From positions 1 to 41,215 of the forward strand of contig PAHO01000034.1 in the NCBI GenBank assembly GCA_002705085.1: 41,215 nucleotides of DNA, read 5' to 3'. This DNA is from Phycisphaerae bacterium. Lineage in GTDB: Bacteria > Planctomycetota > Phycisphaerae > Phycisphaerales > SM1A02. The translations under genes were made by a program, and so were the position numbers. Shown piece after piece: positions 15,457-23,554 of the stretch. Within the stretch, counting starts at the first letter, position 1, and every line of letters begins with the position of its first letter. The notes beneath the pieces are model-generated. The model had not been told where the DNA came from. It ran no database searches and saw only the letters and a program-made list of their open reading frames with translations.

Positions 15457-16268
15457 TTGTTCCGATTGACGATCTCGAAGATCCTCGGCTCGAGCCGTAT
15501 CGCGATGTCCGGGACCGTGATTTGCGGGGGCGGGATGACTTGTTCTTGGTGGAGTCCAAGCGGGTGGTCGCACGATTTGTCGAGCATCACGAACAAGTGC
15601 ACAGTTTGTTGCTGTCTGAAGCCGCGGTGGACAACATGGAAGATGTTCTGCGCGGCTTGCCTGAACACATTCCCGTCTACGTCACCTCGCTGGCGGGGAT
15701 GATCCAGATCGCGGGGTTCCGCATCCATCGGGGGGTCTTGGCGGCTGGGCATCGTCCCCACCATCGCGCATTGGAAGCCCAGAGTCGTTTGGCAACTCTG
15801 GCCACACCGGGGCGGAAGCGGGTGGTGTTGCCGGTTGGCGTGACCGACGTGGACAACATTGGTTCCATCTTTCGAAATGTGGCTGGATTCGAGGCCGATG
15901 CGGTCTTGCTCGATGCTGCGTGTGCCGACCCCTTGTATCGCAAAGCTTCTCGGGTGTCGGTGGGGCATGTCTTTCGCATCCCGTGGGGGGTCGCGTCAGA
16001 TTTGTTTGAAGCTCTTTCTTGGCTGCGATCATTGCAGTTCCGGATCATTGCCCTCGAGACCGGACCCCGTTCGATAGACCTTCGTCGGGTCGATCCCGGG
16101 GAACGTGATGTGCTCTTGGTCGGTGCGGAGGCCACTGGTATTCCAGATGACGTGCTGGCCGTCTGCGACGAAGTGGTCAATATTCCGATGGCTTCGGCGG
16201 TGCCCAGTTTGAACGTGTCGGTGGCGACCGCTGTGGCTCTGCACGAGTGGAACCGAGACCTCCTCTAG
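15453..16268 (+). CDS. TrmH/SpoU family RNA 2'-O-methyltransferase
   Basis: A 271-residue SPOUT-fold methyltransferase that methylates a ribose 2'-hydroxyl in tRNA or rRNA. An N-terminal substrate-binding part (about 10-115) precedes the knotted domain with motif 1 NIGSIFRNVAGF (135-146), motif 2 VGAEATGI (223-230) and motif 3 IPMASAVPSLNVSVA (244-258). The GTG start at 15453 overlaps the cysE stop (GTGA), so the two are translationally coupled. Which RNA position it modifies cannot be read from the sequence. Confidence 0.9.
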   Translation: MIVPIDDLEDPRLEPYRDVRDRDLRGRDDLFLVESKRVVARFVEHHEQVHSLLLSEAAVDNMEDVLRGLPEHIPVYVTSLAGMIQIAGFRIHRGVLAAGHRPHHRALEAQSRLATLATPGRKRVVLPVGVTDVDNIGSIFRNVAGFEADAVLLDAACADPLYRKASRVSVGHVFRIPWGVASDLFEALSWLRSLQFRIIALETGPRSIDLRRVDPGERDVLLVGAEATGIPDDVLAVCDEVVNIPMASAVPSLNVSVATAVALHEWNRDLL

Positions 16269-16302
16269 CCTTCATCCTCTGGCGGCTGTTTGGTCTTTTG
16301 AT

Positions 16303-17343
16303 TCAGCGTGACCCGTGGGTGCGTTCCCGCTTCAGTTTGGGGTTGCCCAGTTGCCCGCAGGCGGCCATGGCATCTCGTCCCATGGTTCGGCGCCGCTTGG
16401 TTCGCAGTCCTGCTTTCCGGGCCTCCTCACAGAACGCGATCACTTCGGATTCGGTCGGGGCCGGCCACGGAGAGTCGCGTATGGGGTTGTAGGGAATGAC
16501 GTTCAGATTGACGGACAATCCCGCCAAGAACTCGGCCACTTCGCGGGCATGACCTGGTGCGTTGTTGATGCCGGGAATGAGGACATATTCCACCAAGATG
16601 GGGAGTCGGTCTCCCGCCGGCCAGGCGGCCATGGCCGCGCGAAGATCCGCCAGCGGTTCTGCACGATTCACAGGCATGATGGATTGTCGAACGTCGTCGT
16701 TGGGGGCATTCAGACTCACCGCCAAGCGCAACTGCCGGAAGCCGGGTTCATTGGCGAATTGGGCCAAGCGTTCAATCCCCTGGGCCCGGCCCACCGTGGA
16801 CACCGAAATACGGGAAGGGGCAATGGCGGGACCACCATGCTCGGTCAGGACCCGAATCGCTTGCAGAACTGCTTCGATGTTGTCGGTGGGCTCGCCCATC
16901 CCCATAAACACGATGTTGGTAATGATTTGCTGTTCGCTGTGTCGAGCCGCAAACCATTGACCCACAATCTCATCTGGGGTGAGTTGCTTCCTCCGACCCA
17001 AGGTGGCGGTTTCGCAAAAGCGGCAACCCATGGCGCATCCAACCTGCGAGGAGACACACAGGCTGGTGCGGATCCGGCCGGTGCGACCACGTTGGGGCAA
17101 AATCACGCTCTCCGTCTCCAAGCCCCCCTCGAGTTGTTGGGCGAATTTCAGGGTGGAACCATCGGGTTCTCGACGAACGATGGGCATGGTGGGAAGTTCG
17201 ACTTTGCCATGGAATGCGGTTGGCAGAACGCCTTCACGAAACAACTGTCGCCAGCCGCGGGCGGCGGCGGCGGGGGTCAATGCCAGATGTTCGGCCTGCG
17301 ACACGAATTGTGACTCAGTCAGGCCCAAAATCCCAACGCTCAT
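16303..17343 (-). CDS. RlmN/Cfr-family radical SAM methyltransferase
   Basis: A 346-residue radical SAM enzyme of the dual-specificity adenosine C2 methyltransferase family. The cluster motif is CAMGCRFC (C103, C107, C110) after SLCVSSQVG; FMGMGEPTDN and SISTVG-like SVSTVGRAQGIERL follow; the C-terminal catalytic Cys is C329 in MAACGQLGN. RlmN methylates A2503 of 23S rRNA and A37 of some tRNAs. The sequence after the cluster, ETATLGRRKQL, differs from the common RlmN STGKQGFNRNL pattern, so this may be a divergent RlmN or a related subgroup. It starts 17 bp from the divergent ferredoxin gene. Confidence 0.82.
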   Translation of the reverse strand: MSVGILGLTESQFVSQAEHLALTPAAAARGWRQLFREGVLPTAFHGKVELPTMPIVRREPDGSTLKFAQQLEGGLETESVILPQRGRTGRIRTSLCVSSQVGCAMGCRFCETATLGRRKQLTPDEIVGQWFAARHSEQQIITNIVFMGMGEPTDNIEAVLQAIRVLTEHGGPAIAPSRISVSTVGRAQGIERLAQFANEPGFRQLRLAVSLNAPNDDVRQSIMPVNRAEPLADLRAAMAAWPAGDRLPILVEYVLIPGINNAPGHAREVAEFLAGLSVNLNVIPYNPIRDSPWPAPTESEVIAFCEEARKAGLRTKRRRTMGRDAMAACGQLGNPKLKRERTHGSR

Positions 17344-17348
17344 GCGAC

Positions 17349-17355
17349 TAGGATA
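17349..17355. promoter_or_regulatory. Shared bidirectional -10 element for rlmN-like gene and ferredoxin
   Basis: The 7-base string TAGGATA gives TAGGAT on the plus strand, ending 6 bases before the ferredoxin ATG, and TATCCT on the minus strand, ending 6 bases before the rlmN-like ATG. The whole spacer is 17 bp, so neither message can carry a normal leader if these sites are used. Confidence 0.5.
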
Positions 17356-17360
17356 CGGGC

Positions 17361-17759
17361 ATGCACATGGGCCACAGCGAATTCGCGCACGCCGAAAAAA
17401 CCGTTTCGGTGACGTTTCATCTCGACGATCCTCACGCTCTGACCGACACCGACCAGGCGGTGTGGGAGTTGAAAGCCGCCAAAGGCCAGCCGCTGCTTGA
17501 AGTGGCGGTCCAAGCGGGCATCAACATTGAGCATGCCTGCGGTGGCGTTTGTGCCTGTTCCACTTGCCATGTGTATGTGACCCAAGGGATGTCCGACTGC
17601 TCGGAAGCCGACGAAGACGAGGAAGATCGCGTGGAGGAGGCTCCGGGGCTGCAAATCAACTCCCGACTCTGCTGCCAAGCGGTGGTCGAAGGGGATGGAC
17701 CTATCGTCATTCACGTTCCATCTTGGAATCGCAACGCGGTCAAGGAAGTGCCCCACTGA
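17361..17759 (+). CDS. 2Fe-2S ferredoxin, adrenodoxin/ISC type
   Basis: A 132-residue ferredoxin. The cluster ligands follow the C-x5-C-x2-C-xn-C pattern: C60, C66 and C69 in HACGGVCACSTCH, and C104 or C105 in SRLCCQ. An acidic stretch EADEDEEDRVEE (82-93) corresponds to the partner-docking helix of ISC-type ferredoxins such as Fdx. These carry electrons for iron-sulfur cluster assembly or hydroxylases. It is somewhat longer than typical Fdx (about 110) because of an insertion around residues 20-40. No isc genes adjoin it. An alternative ATG exists at 17367. Confidence 0.9.
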   Translation: MHMGHSEFAHAEKTVSVTFHLDDPHALTDTDQAVWELKAAKGQPLLEVAVQAGINIEHACGGVCACSTCHVYVTQGMSDCSEADEDEEDRVEEAPGLQINSRLCCQAVVEGDGPIVIHVPSWNRNAVKEVPH

Positions 17760-17768
17760 TTGGTGGGG

Positions 17769-17951
17769 CTAGGCCTCTGGGTCGTCGTCCGAAGGAAAGG
17801 CCGTGCCACCTTCTTGACGTTGCAAGAGACGAAATGCCAAAACACCCACCGCGACCATTGAGATGGTCATCAGTGCGGCCTTGGTCCCCATGGCGCTGAA
17901 CATCAGCCAGCCCAAACCCCCAACCACCAGTGCGACAACGACGGGAAACAT
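17769..17951 (-). CDS. Small two-helix membrane protein
   Basis: A 60-residue protein with two predicted membrane helices (about residues 2-20 and 25-41) and a short acidic cytoplasmic or periplasmic tail SDDDPEA. I do not recognise a family. The ATG lies 2 bases after the phenylalanine hydroxylase stop on the same strand, so it is probably translated from that transcript. There is no ribosome binding site visible. The tight spacing and clean hydrophobic pattern argue that it is real. Confidence 0.55.
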   Translation of the reverse strand: MFPVVVALVVGGLGWLMFSAMGTKAALMTISMVAVGVLAFRLLQRQEGGTAFPSDDDPEA

Positions 17952-17953
17952 GA

Positions 17954-18778
17954 TCAAGCGGGCTGCAGGCGGCCAGCGTATGAGAGCATGGCTTCACGCA
18001 ATTGATCGAACGAATCGAGCACGTACAGGATGGGCTGGTAGTGGTCGATTTCAAAAGGGGTGGCGATCACCTGCTCAAGATCAAACGGTCTTCGCTCCAC
18101 GTCGGAACTTTCGAGGGCGTGTCGAGACTCTCCGGGACTGGAGATCAACCCTGACCCGTAGACCTTCAAGCGCTCGTCTTCTTGGATCAGACCAAACTCC
18201 ACCGTGAACCAGAAAAGACGGGCCAACTCTTCGGTTTGTTGATCGGTGGTGGCGTGCAGGGCGGCTTGACCGTAAGTCTGCAAAAAGTCCGCGAAGACCG
18301 GATCTGCGTGCAGAGGCACATGGCCGAACACATCGTGGAAGATGTCCGGCTCCGGAAGGTAGTCCAAGCGCTCCAATGGACGAATCACGATGGTGGTGGG
18401 AAATCTTCGAGCGGCCAAGCACGCAAAGAAAGCTTTGGCGGGGATGTACCCAGGAACGGGGACCGAGTTCCAGCCTGTCCGCGGCTCGAGCCGTGCGTTC
18501 AGCTGTTGAATGTTGGGAATGCCGTCGGGCTTGAGGCCGATGGCTTCGGCGCCATCCAAATAGACCTGCGAAGCACGCTCGGGGAGGTATGCCATTTGTT
18601 CGGCGTACAACTGACGCCACGCTTCTTGATTGTCGTTGCTGTAGCCGTCGTATCTTTGGCTGATGAACATGGGCTCAATGCTGTCGTGCCCCGAGCCGCC
18701 AAACGCATCGGCCGCGGCTTGCGCAGCTTTCGCCTCTTGGTCATCAATCATGGCGTGGTTGAGGGATGCCGAATCCAT
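17954..18778 (-). CDS. phhA: Phenylalanine 4-monooxygenase
   Basis: A 274-residue catalytic-domain-only aromatic amino acid hydroxylase, the bacterial form. It converts phenylalanine to tyrosine using iron, oxygen and tetrahydropterin. The iron ligands are H148 and H153 in PDIFHDVFGHVP and E194 in FWFTVEFGL. The motif RPLERLDYLPEPD and the C-terminal VIATPFEIDHYQPILYVLDS are also typical. The ATG at 18778 has AAGGAG five bases before it, with TACTCT (18815-18810) further upstream as a possible -10. The cofactor-recycling enzyme is encoded at 11531. The small membrane protein follows it. Confidence 0.94.
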   Translation of the reverse strand: MDSASLNHAMIDDQEAKAAQAAADAFGGSGHDSIEPMFISQRYDGYSNDNQEAWRQLYAEQMAYLPERASQVYLDGAEAIGLKPDGIPNIQQLNARLEPRTGWNSVPVPGYIPAKAFFACLAARRFPTTIVIRPLERLDYLPEPDIFHDVFGHVPLHADPVFADFLQTYGQAALHATTDQQTEELARLFWFTVEFGLIQEDERLKVYGSGLISSPGESRHALESSDVERRPFDLEQVIATPFEIDHYQPILYVLDSFDQLREAMLSYAGRLQPA

Positions 18779-18821
18779 GGGATCTCCTTGTTGGCCTGCT
18801 TGGGGCTTCAGAGTACCTCAA

Positions 18822-19604
18822 TCAACGGTTCTGCCATTTGGGCTTGCGTTTTTCGAGGAAGGCCTGCATGCCTTCTTTCTGGTCTTCGGTCCCAAAGCAA
18901 CTGAAGAACAGATTGCGCTCGGCCATAATGCCGCCTTCCAGCGGTGTTTCGTATGCCGCTTCGACCGCTTCTTTGGCCAGTTGGACAGCAAGTGGTGCCT
19001 GTTTCGCGATTTCACCACCGATCGCAATCATTGCTTCCTCGAAGCCTTCGGTGGGAAGGACTCGGCTGACCAAGCCAATACGAAGGGCTTCGCCCGCGTC
19101 GAGCATGCGTCCGGTCAGGCACATGTCCATGGCCATCGCCCGGCCAACACTGCGGGCCAACCGCTGGGTCCCTCCAGCGCCCGGGATCACTCCAATGCTG
19201 ACTTCGGGTTGGCCAAACTTTGCATTTTCTGCGGCGACGGCAAGGTCACAGAGCATCGCGAGCTCGCAGCCTCCACCGAGCGCGAAGCCACTGACCCCAG
19301 CCACCAACGGGGTGCGAATGCGACGGAGGCGGTCCCAGTCTCGGAATTGATCTCGTTGTTTCATGTCGGCCACGGAACGTGGTGCCATGTCTGCAATGTC
19401 GGCTCCGGCCGCGAAGGCTTTCTCGGAGCCGAGGATGAGGATGCACTTGACCTCGGGATCTTCATCGAAGGCCTCGGCTGCTGATGCCAGCTGCGCCATC
19501 AATTCGGGATTGAGTGCGTTCAAAACTTTGGGTCGATGCAATTGCATTACCCCGATGGGGCCTTCGGTTTTCACAATCAGCGGTTCGGGGATGGATTCGG
19601 TCAT
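18822..19604 (-). CDS. Enoyl-CoA hydratase
   Basis: A 260-residue crotonase-family protein of standard length. The oxyanion-hole pattern KAFAAGADI and the two catalytic glutamates are present: E114 in LGGGCELAMLCD and E134 in FGQPEVSIGVIPGAGG. Together with the C-terminal EGMQAFLEKRKP this fits short-chain enoyl-CoA hydratase (rat crotonase E144 and E164 equivalents), which hydrates trans-2-enoyl-CoA in fatty acid or amino acid breakdown. No other beta-oxidation gene is near. The ATG at 19604 has TATCCT seven bases before it. Confidence 0.92.
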   Translation of the reverse strand: MTESIPEPLIVKTEGPIGVMQLHRPKVLNALNPELMAQLASAAEAFDEDPEVKCILILGSEKAFAAGADIADMAPRSVADMKQRDQFRDWDRLRRIRTPLVAGVSGFALGGGCELAMLCDLAVAAENAKFGQPEVSIGVIPGAGGTQRLARSVGRAMAMDMCLTGRMLDAGEALRIGLVSRVLPTEGFEEAMIAIGGEIAKQAPLAVQLAKEAVEAAYETPLEGGIMAERNLFFSCFGTEDQKEGMQAFLEKRKPKWQNR

Positions 19605-19611
19605 ACCTCAG

Positions 19612-19621
19612 AGGATACGCT
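19612..19621. promoter_or_regulatory. Divergent candidate -10 elements, enoyl-CoA hydratase and hydrolase
   Basis: On the minus strand TATCCT (19617-19612) ends 7 bases before the hydratase ATG. On the plus strand TACGCT (19616-19621) ends 8 bases before the hydrolase GTG at 19630. They overlap by two bases in a spacer of 25 bp. Confidence 0.45.
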
Positions 19622-19629
19622 GCCACCCC

Positions 19630-20487
19630 GTGTCCTCGTTTTTTGAACATCTGGTTCTTCCATTCTTGGGGTTTGGCATCCTCTACGTAATTGTTCTGCG
19701 ATCGGTGTACCGGGCGGTGGTGCGGCCACCTCGGGTGCGCGAGGGGTGGGCGCTGGGACGAGGGTTGCCTTTGGATCCAGATCACTTCGGGGTGCCGTGG
19801 GGGGAGGTTGAGGGCCTGGATTCGGCTTGGGTCATGAAAGGCCACGGCACCACCAACTGGCTGCTGTTGCATGGGCACGGACGTTCCCGCCGGGTTTGGA
19901 TGCACATCTTGCAGGATCTGTTGCCGCATGCTGCTTCGGTGGTGGTGGTTGATTTTCCAGGGCATGGCGACGCCACTGGTGAGGTGGGATTGGGTCAAAC
20001 CGAACACGAGGCATTGACGGCGTGGCTTGATTCGTCGGGTTCTCGTTGGTGGGTTGCGGGCATGTCAATGGGCGCTGGAGTGGCGTTGCGCATTGCGGCG
20101 CAAGCCAACAGGGTTGATGGGGCCATCGGGCTTGGGGCTGGGGACCTTCGGGAGGCGTTGGCGGGGAAATTGCGGCAAAAAGCGCTTCCAGCCGGAATTT
20201 TTGCGGCGCCCATCTGCTGGTGGCTTCGACGCCGGGGGCGGCTCCCGGGACCACTGCATGAACTCACGCCCAATCGCCCCATTTTGTTGGTGCATGGGGA
20301 ACAGGACCAAGTTGCCCCGATGGACAGTGCCCAATCTTTGGCGGCCGAGAAACAATGGTCCTTTGAGTCTTTGCCCGACGTAGGACATGATTTGCTTGGT
20401 CCCGAGCATGCTGGTTCCGTTGTTCGTCTCATGCAGGACTTCGCCGAGAGGCACGATTCTGATCATGACGACCAGAACCGAACGTGA
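19630..20487 (+). CDS. Membrane-anchored alpha/beta hydrolase
   Basis: A 285-residue protein. One hydrophobic helix (about 8-24) anchors it, followed by an alpha/beta hydrolase domain with oxyanion-hole LLLHGHGRSR (78-87), nucleophile elbow GMSMGAG (Ser146), acid HGEQDQVAP (Asp226) and VGHDLLGPEH (His253), so the triad is complete. The substrate cannot be inferred; related proteins are esterases or lipases. The start is taken as GTG 19630, which begins directly before the anchor; there is no ATG in this part of the frame. Its end overlaps fumC by 23 bp, implying co-translation. Confidence 0.8.
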   Translation: MSSFFEHLVLPFLGFGILYVIVLRSVYRAVVRPPRVREGWALGRGLPLDPDHFGVPWGEVEGLDSAWVMKGHGTTNWLLLHGHGRSRRVWMHILQDLLPHAASVVVVDFPGHGDATGEVGLGQTEHEALTAWLDSSGSRWWVAGMSMGAGVALRIAAQANRVDGAIGLGAGDLREALAGKLRQKALPAGIFAAPICWWLRRRGRLPGPLHELTPNRPILLVHGEQDQVAPMDSAQSLAAEKQWSFESLPDVGHDLLGPEHAGSVVRLMQDFAERHDSDHDDQNRT

Positions 20488-21910
20488 TTCCATGGGGGAG
20501 ATGGAAGTCCCCTCGGACATCCTGCATGGCGCTTCAACGCAACGGGCCGTGCTGAACTTTCCCATCAGTGGCCGAACCGTTCCCGCCGCCGTTATCCAAG
20601 CTTTCGCGCATCTGAAAGAAGCGTGTGCGTCAGTGAATGCAGAACTAGGCCGATTGGATCCTGCAGTCGCGGAATCTATTGCTCAAGCCGCCCAGAGCAT
20701 TCGCTCGGGGTTGAATGGCGAGGGGGGGGATTTGGTTGCTGGTTCGGCTGGTCGGCAAGCCATGGATCATTTTCCGGTGGATGTGTTCCAGACCGGCAGT
20801 GGCACCAGCACCAATATGAATGTGAATGAGGTGCTCTCGAATCTGGCATGTTTGGCCGCCGGGCAACCCATTGGGGCGAAGAACCCGGTGCACCCCAACG
20901 ACCACGCCAACATGGGGCAATCTTCCAACGACACTTTCCCTACGGCCATGCAAGTGGCTGGCGCGGAGGCCATCGTCCGTTCGTTGGTGCCAGCGTTGAC
21001 CCGGCTGCGTGACGCGCTCCAAGAAAAAGCCGAGGCCTTTTCGGACATTGTGAAATTGGGCCGCACCCATTTGATGGATGCCACTCCCGTCACGTTGGGG
21101 CAAGAGTTCTCTGGGTACGCGGATCAAATTGACAAAGCCATTGGCCGGGCGGAATCCGCCGCTTCAGCCTTGGCTTCCAACCTGCCCATTGGAGGCACGG
21201 CGGTGGGTACTGGCATCAATACCCATCCTGAATTCGGAGCCAAGGTGGCCCAGCGGCTGACTGCGGCGTTGGGCATGGATTTTGCTGAAGCCGAAAATCA
21301 TTTTGAGGCCCAAGCCACCCGTGATTGTGTGGTCGAAGCGTCCGGCTTTCTGCGTACGGTTGCGGTCTCGTTCACCAAAATTGCGAACGATCTCCGCTGG
21401 ATGGGGTCTGGGCCAAGAGGGGGGTTGTTTGAAATCTCATTGCCGGCTGTGCAACCGGGATCGTCGATCATGCCCGGAAAAGTCAATCCGGTCATCTGCG
21501 AATCCGCAATGATGGTCTCGTGCCGGGTGCAAGGCAATGATTTGGCCATCGCTTTGGGAGGGACCGGTGGGGTGGGGTCGTTGTTGGAACTGAATGTGGC
21601 CATGCCCATGATGGCCGATGCTTTGTTGGATTCGGTGAATCTCTTGTCGGCCACCGCGCACATGTTGGTGGACCGCTGTCTGGAGGGTCTCGAACCCAAC
21701 CGGTCAGAGATTGAGCGTCACTTGGAGCGAAGCTTGATGACCTGTACCGCATTGGCTCCGGTGATTGGGTACGACGAAGCTGCTGACATTGCCAAGACCG
21801 CATTCCAAAACGGTTCAACGGTGCGGGAAGAAACCCTGCGCCGTGGATTGGTGGAACCCGATGAGTTGGACCGGCTTCTCGATCCCGGGAGCATGACCCG
21901 TCCAGCTTGA
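20465..21910 (+). CDS. fumC: Class II fumarate hydratase (FumC)
   Basis: A 481-residue fumarase that interconverts fumarate and malate in the TCA cycle. Its N-terminus (MTTRTERDSMGEMEVP) lines up with the E. coli FumC start, which supports ATG 20465 and hence a 23-bp overlap with the hydrolase gene. Signatures include TGSGTSTNMNVNEV, GQSSNDTFPTAM, the active-site lid GSSIMPGKVNP and the C-terminal GYDEAADIAK. It could in principle be an aspartase, but the fumarase pattern fits better. Confidence 0.93.
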   Translation: MTTRTERDSMGEMEVPSDILHGASTQRAVLNFPISGRTVPAAVIQAFAHLKEACASVNAELGRLDPAVAESIAQAAQSIRSGLNGEGGDLVAGSAGRQAMDHFPVDVFQTGSGTSTNMNVNEVLSNLACLAAGQPIGAKNPVHPNDHANMGQSSNDTFPTAMQVAGAEAIVRSLVPALTRLRDALQEKAEAFSDIVKLGRTHLMDATPVTLGQEFSGYADQIDKAIGRAESAASALASNLPIGGTAVGTGINTHPEFGAKVAQRLTAALGMDFAEAENHFEAQATRDCVVEASGFLRTVAVSFTKIANDLRWMGSGPRGGLFEISLPAVQPGSSIMPGKVNPVICESAMMVSCRVQGNDLAIALGGTGGVGSLLELNVAMPMMADALLDSVNLLSATAHMLVDRCLEGLEPNRSEIERHLERSLMTCTALAPVIGYDEAADIAKTAFQNGSTVREETLRRGLVEPDELDRLLDPGSMTRPA

Positions 21911-21928
21911 TCTGGGCGGCCTTTGCGT

Positions 21929-23554
21929 ATGTTTGGCATGTTGTCTCGACTCGATCGCATGGTGATCAAAGAGACTTTGCGCTCAGTGGGGTACACCCTG
22001 GCGGTGGTGTTGGTGTTGGCGGTGTTCGGCGCAGCCCTACGACCCTTGGGTCGAGGGGATTTTGATTCCGCCGGCGACATGGCTGAGTTTTTTCTCTTGG
22101 TTGCGTTGCCCATGCTTGAATACTCGCTCCCGTTGGCCGCCGGGCTTGGTGCGACTCTGGCGGTGTACCGCATGGCAAACGATGGGGAAGTGGTCACAGC
22201 CGCAGCGTGTGGGCGTTCTCCATTCCGAATGGTGCTTCCGGTTGCCCTTGGTGGATTGCTGGCGGGGGTTGTTTTGGCACTGCTGTCCAATTTTCTCGTT
22301 CCACGCGCATGGGCCGCGGCCGAAGGGGTTGTCGCTCGTGGTTTGGCGAGCGCTTTGGCTCGTTCAGTCGAACGAGGAGAAGCATTCGATACTGGGGACG
22401 TTTGGATTCATGCCGCCAAGAGCGCCCGATTGGGGCCAGACGTCCGTGAGGGCCTCGAAGATCGAGTCCAACTTGATCGCGTCACCATCGTTTCTCGTGA
22501 TGCGGAGGGCTTGCCAAGTTCCGACATTAGTGCTCGGCGCATTGACATCTTGGTGTACGCCGCGGATGGGAACCGTCCCCGCGAGTTGGAACTCCGAATG
22601 CGTGATGCGGTGATGAGCCGTCCCGAAGACGGGGTTCTGGCTTCTATTGCCGATCCCAAGCCGATCCGCATGTATGACCCAGAAGATCCACGCCGAAGAA
22701 GGGCAAAAGTTCAGACTTCTCCAGAACTCGTCCGTTGGATGGATGAGCCAGACCGTTCCCCGAAAGTCATGAGAGTGTTGGAAGTTCTGGCCAAAGCCGA
22801 GCGCGATCAACGGGTCATGGCCAATGTAGATGAGCGTTTGCGAGAGGTTGGATTTGTCGAACTCCGATCACCTGGGGACGGAGAGGTCTGGCAACTGTCG
22901 GCCCAAGGTGTATCTCAAGACGGCCAGTGTTTGGGAGCGGTCCAACTGCGACGTAGGTCAGAAGATCAAACACGATCCCTGTCGGCACCTACCGCTTCGA
23001 TCCAGGTCACCGATGCCGGTCTCTCCTCATCTCGAGGCATGGAGCAATGGCTCGGTCGTGCTGATGCGGCCGCAACCGGCATTCGATTGCACTTGCCTCA
23101 AGCCAAAGTTGGTCAAGAGCCCGAAGTACGAGAAGTGTTCCTCAACGATTTACAGTTGACGAGTGTGGACTTGCAAGCTCCAGTTCTTACTTGGCGTGAC
23201 ATTGAACCACGTTTGAATGCCATTGACCCTTCAACCCGACGTCTCTTAGAACGTGTGGTTGATCGTACGTTCCGGGAGTCCATTTCAAATCGGTGGTTCC
23301 GGTTGGCCATGCCGGCCACCCTGCCAGGCCTGACATTGTTGGGGGCGACTTTGGCATTGCGTTTGCGAGGGCGACCGCTGCTGTTGGTTTGGTCTGTGGC
23401 GTACATGCCCGCGCTTTTTTCCATGTTGTTGGTTGTGGCGGGTGCCAACGCGGTAAGGACCGGGTTGGACAACGGGATCTGGATCATGATGGCGGGTCCC
23501 GTGCTGCCCTTGATCTTTGGTGGCATTGCCGCATTCCGGAGTCGACCGGCATGA
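21929..23554 (+). CDS. LptF/LptG-family LPS export permease, first copy
   Basis: A 541-residue YjgP/YjgQ-family protein with membrane helices at both ends (three in the first 130 residues and three in the last 100) and a long periplasmic domain of about 280 residues between. This topology matches LptF/LptG, which with LptB extract LPS from the inner membrane. The periplasmic domain is longer than the usual LptF (about 366 residues in total) and carries an extra charged region around 225-300. The start may be ATG 21929 or 21938. The next gene overlaps its stop (ATGA) and encodes the partner. Confidence 0.82.
   Translation: MFGMLSRLDRMVIKETLRSVGYTLAVVLVLAVFGAALRPLGRGDFDSAGDMAEFFLLVALPMLEYSLPLAAGLGATLAVYRMANDGEVVTAAACGRSPFRMVLPVALGGLLAGVVLALLSNFLVPRAWAAAEGVVARGLASALARSVERGEAFDTGDVWIHAAKSARLGPDVREGLEDRVQLDRVTIVSRDAEGLPSSDISARRIDILVYAADGNRPRELELRMRDAVMSRPEDGVLASIADPKPIRMYDPEDPRRRRAKVQTSPELVRWMDEPDRSPKVMRVLEVLAKAERDQRVMANVDERLREVGFVELRSPGDGEVWQLSAQGVSQDGQCLGAVQLRRRSEDQTRSLSAPTASIQVTDAGLSSSRGMEQWLGRADAAATGIRLHLPQAKVGQEPEVREVFLNDLQLTSVDLQAPVLTWRDIEPRLNAIDPSTRRLLERVVDRTFRESISNRWFRLAMPATLPGLTLLGATLALRLRGRPLLLVWSVAYMPALFSMLLVVAGANAVRTGLDNGIWIMMAGPVLPLIFGGIAAFRSRPA

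Noticed and set aside
16315-17313. A 332-codon open frame antisense to the rlmN-like gene
   Set aside because: No domain and shadow-type composition; the opposite strand encodes a complete radical SAM enzyme.
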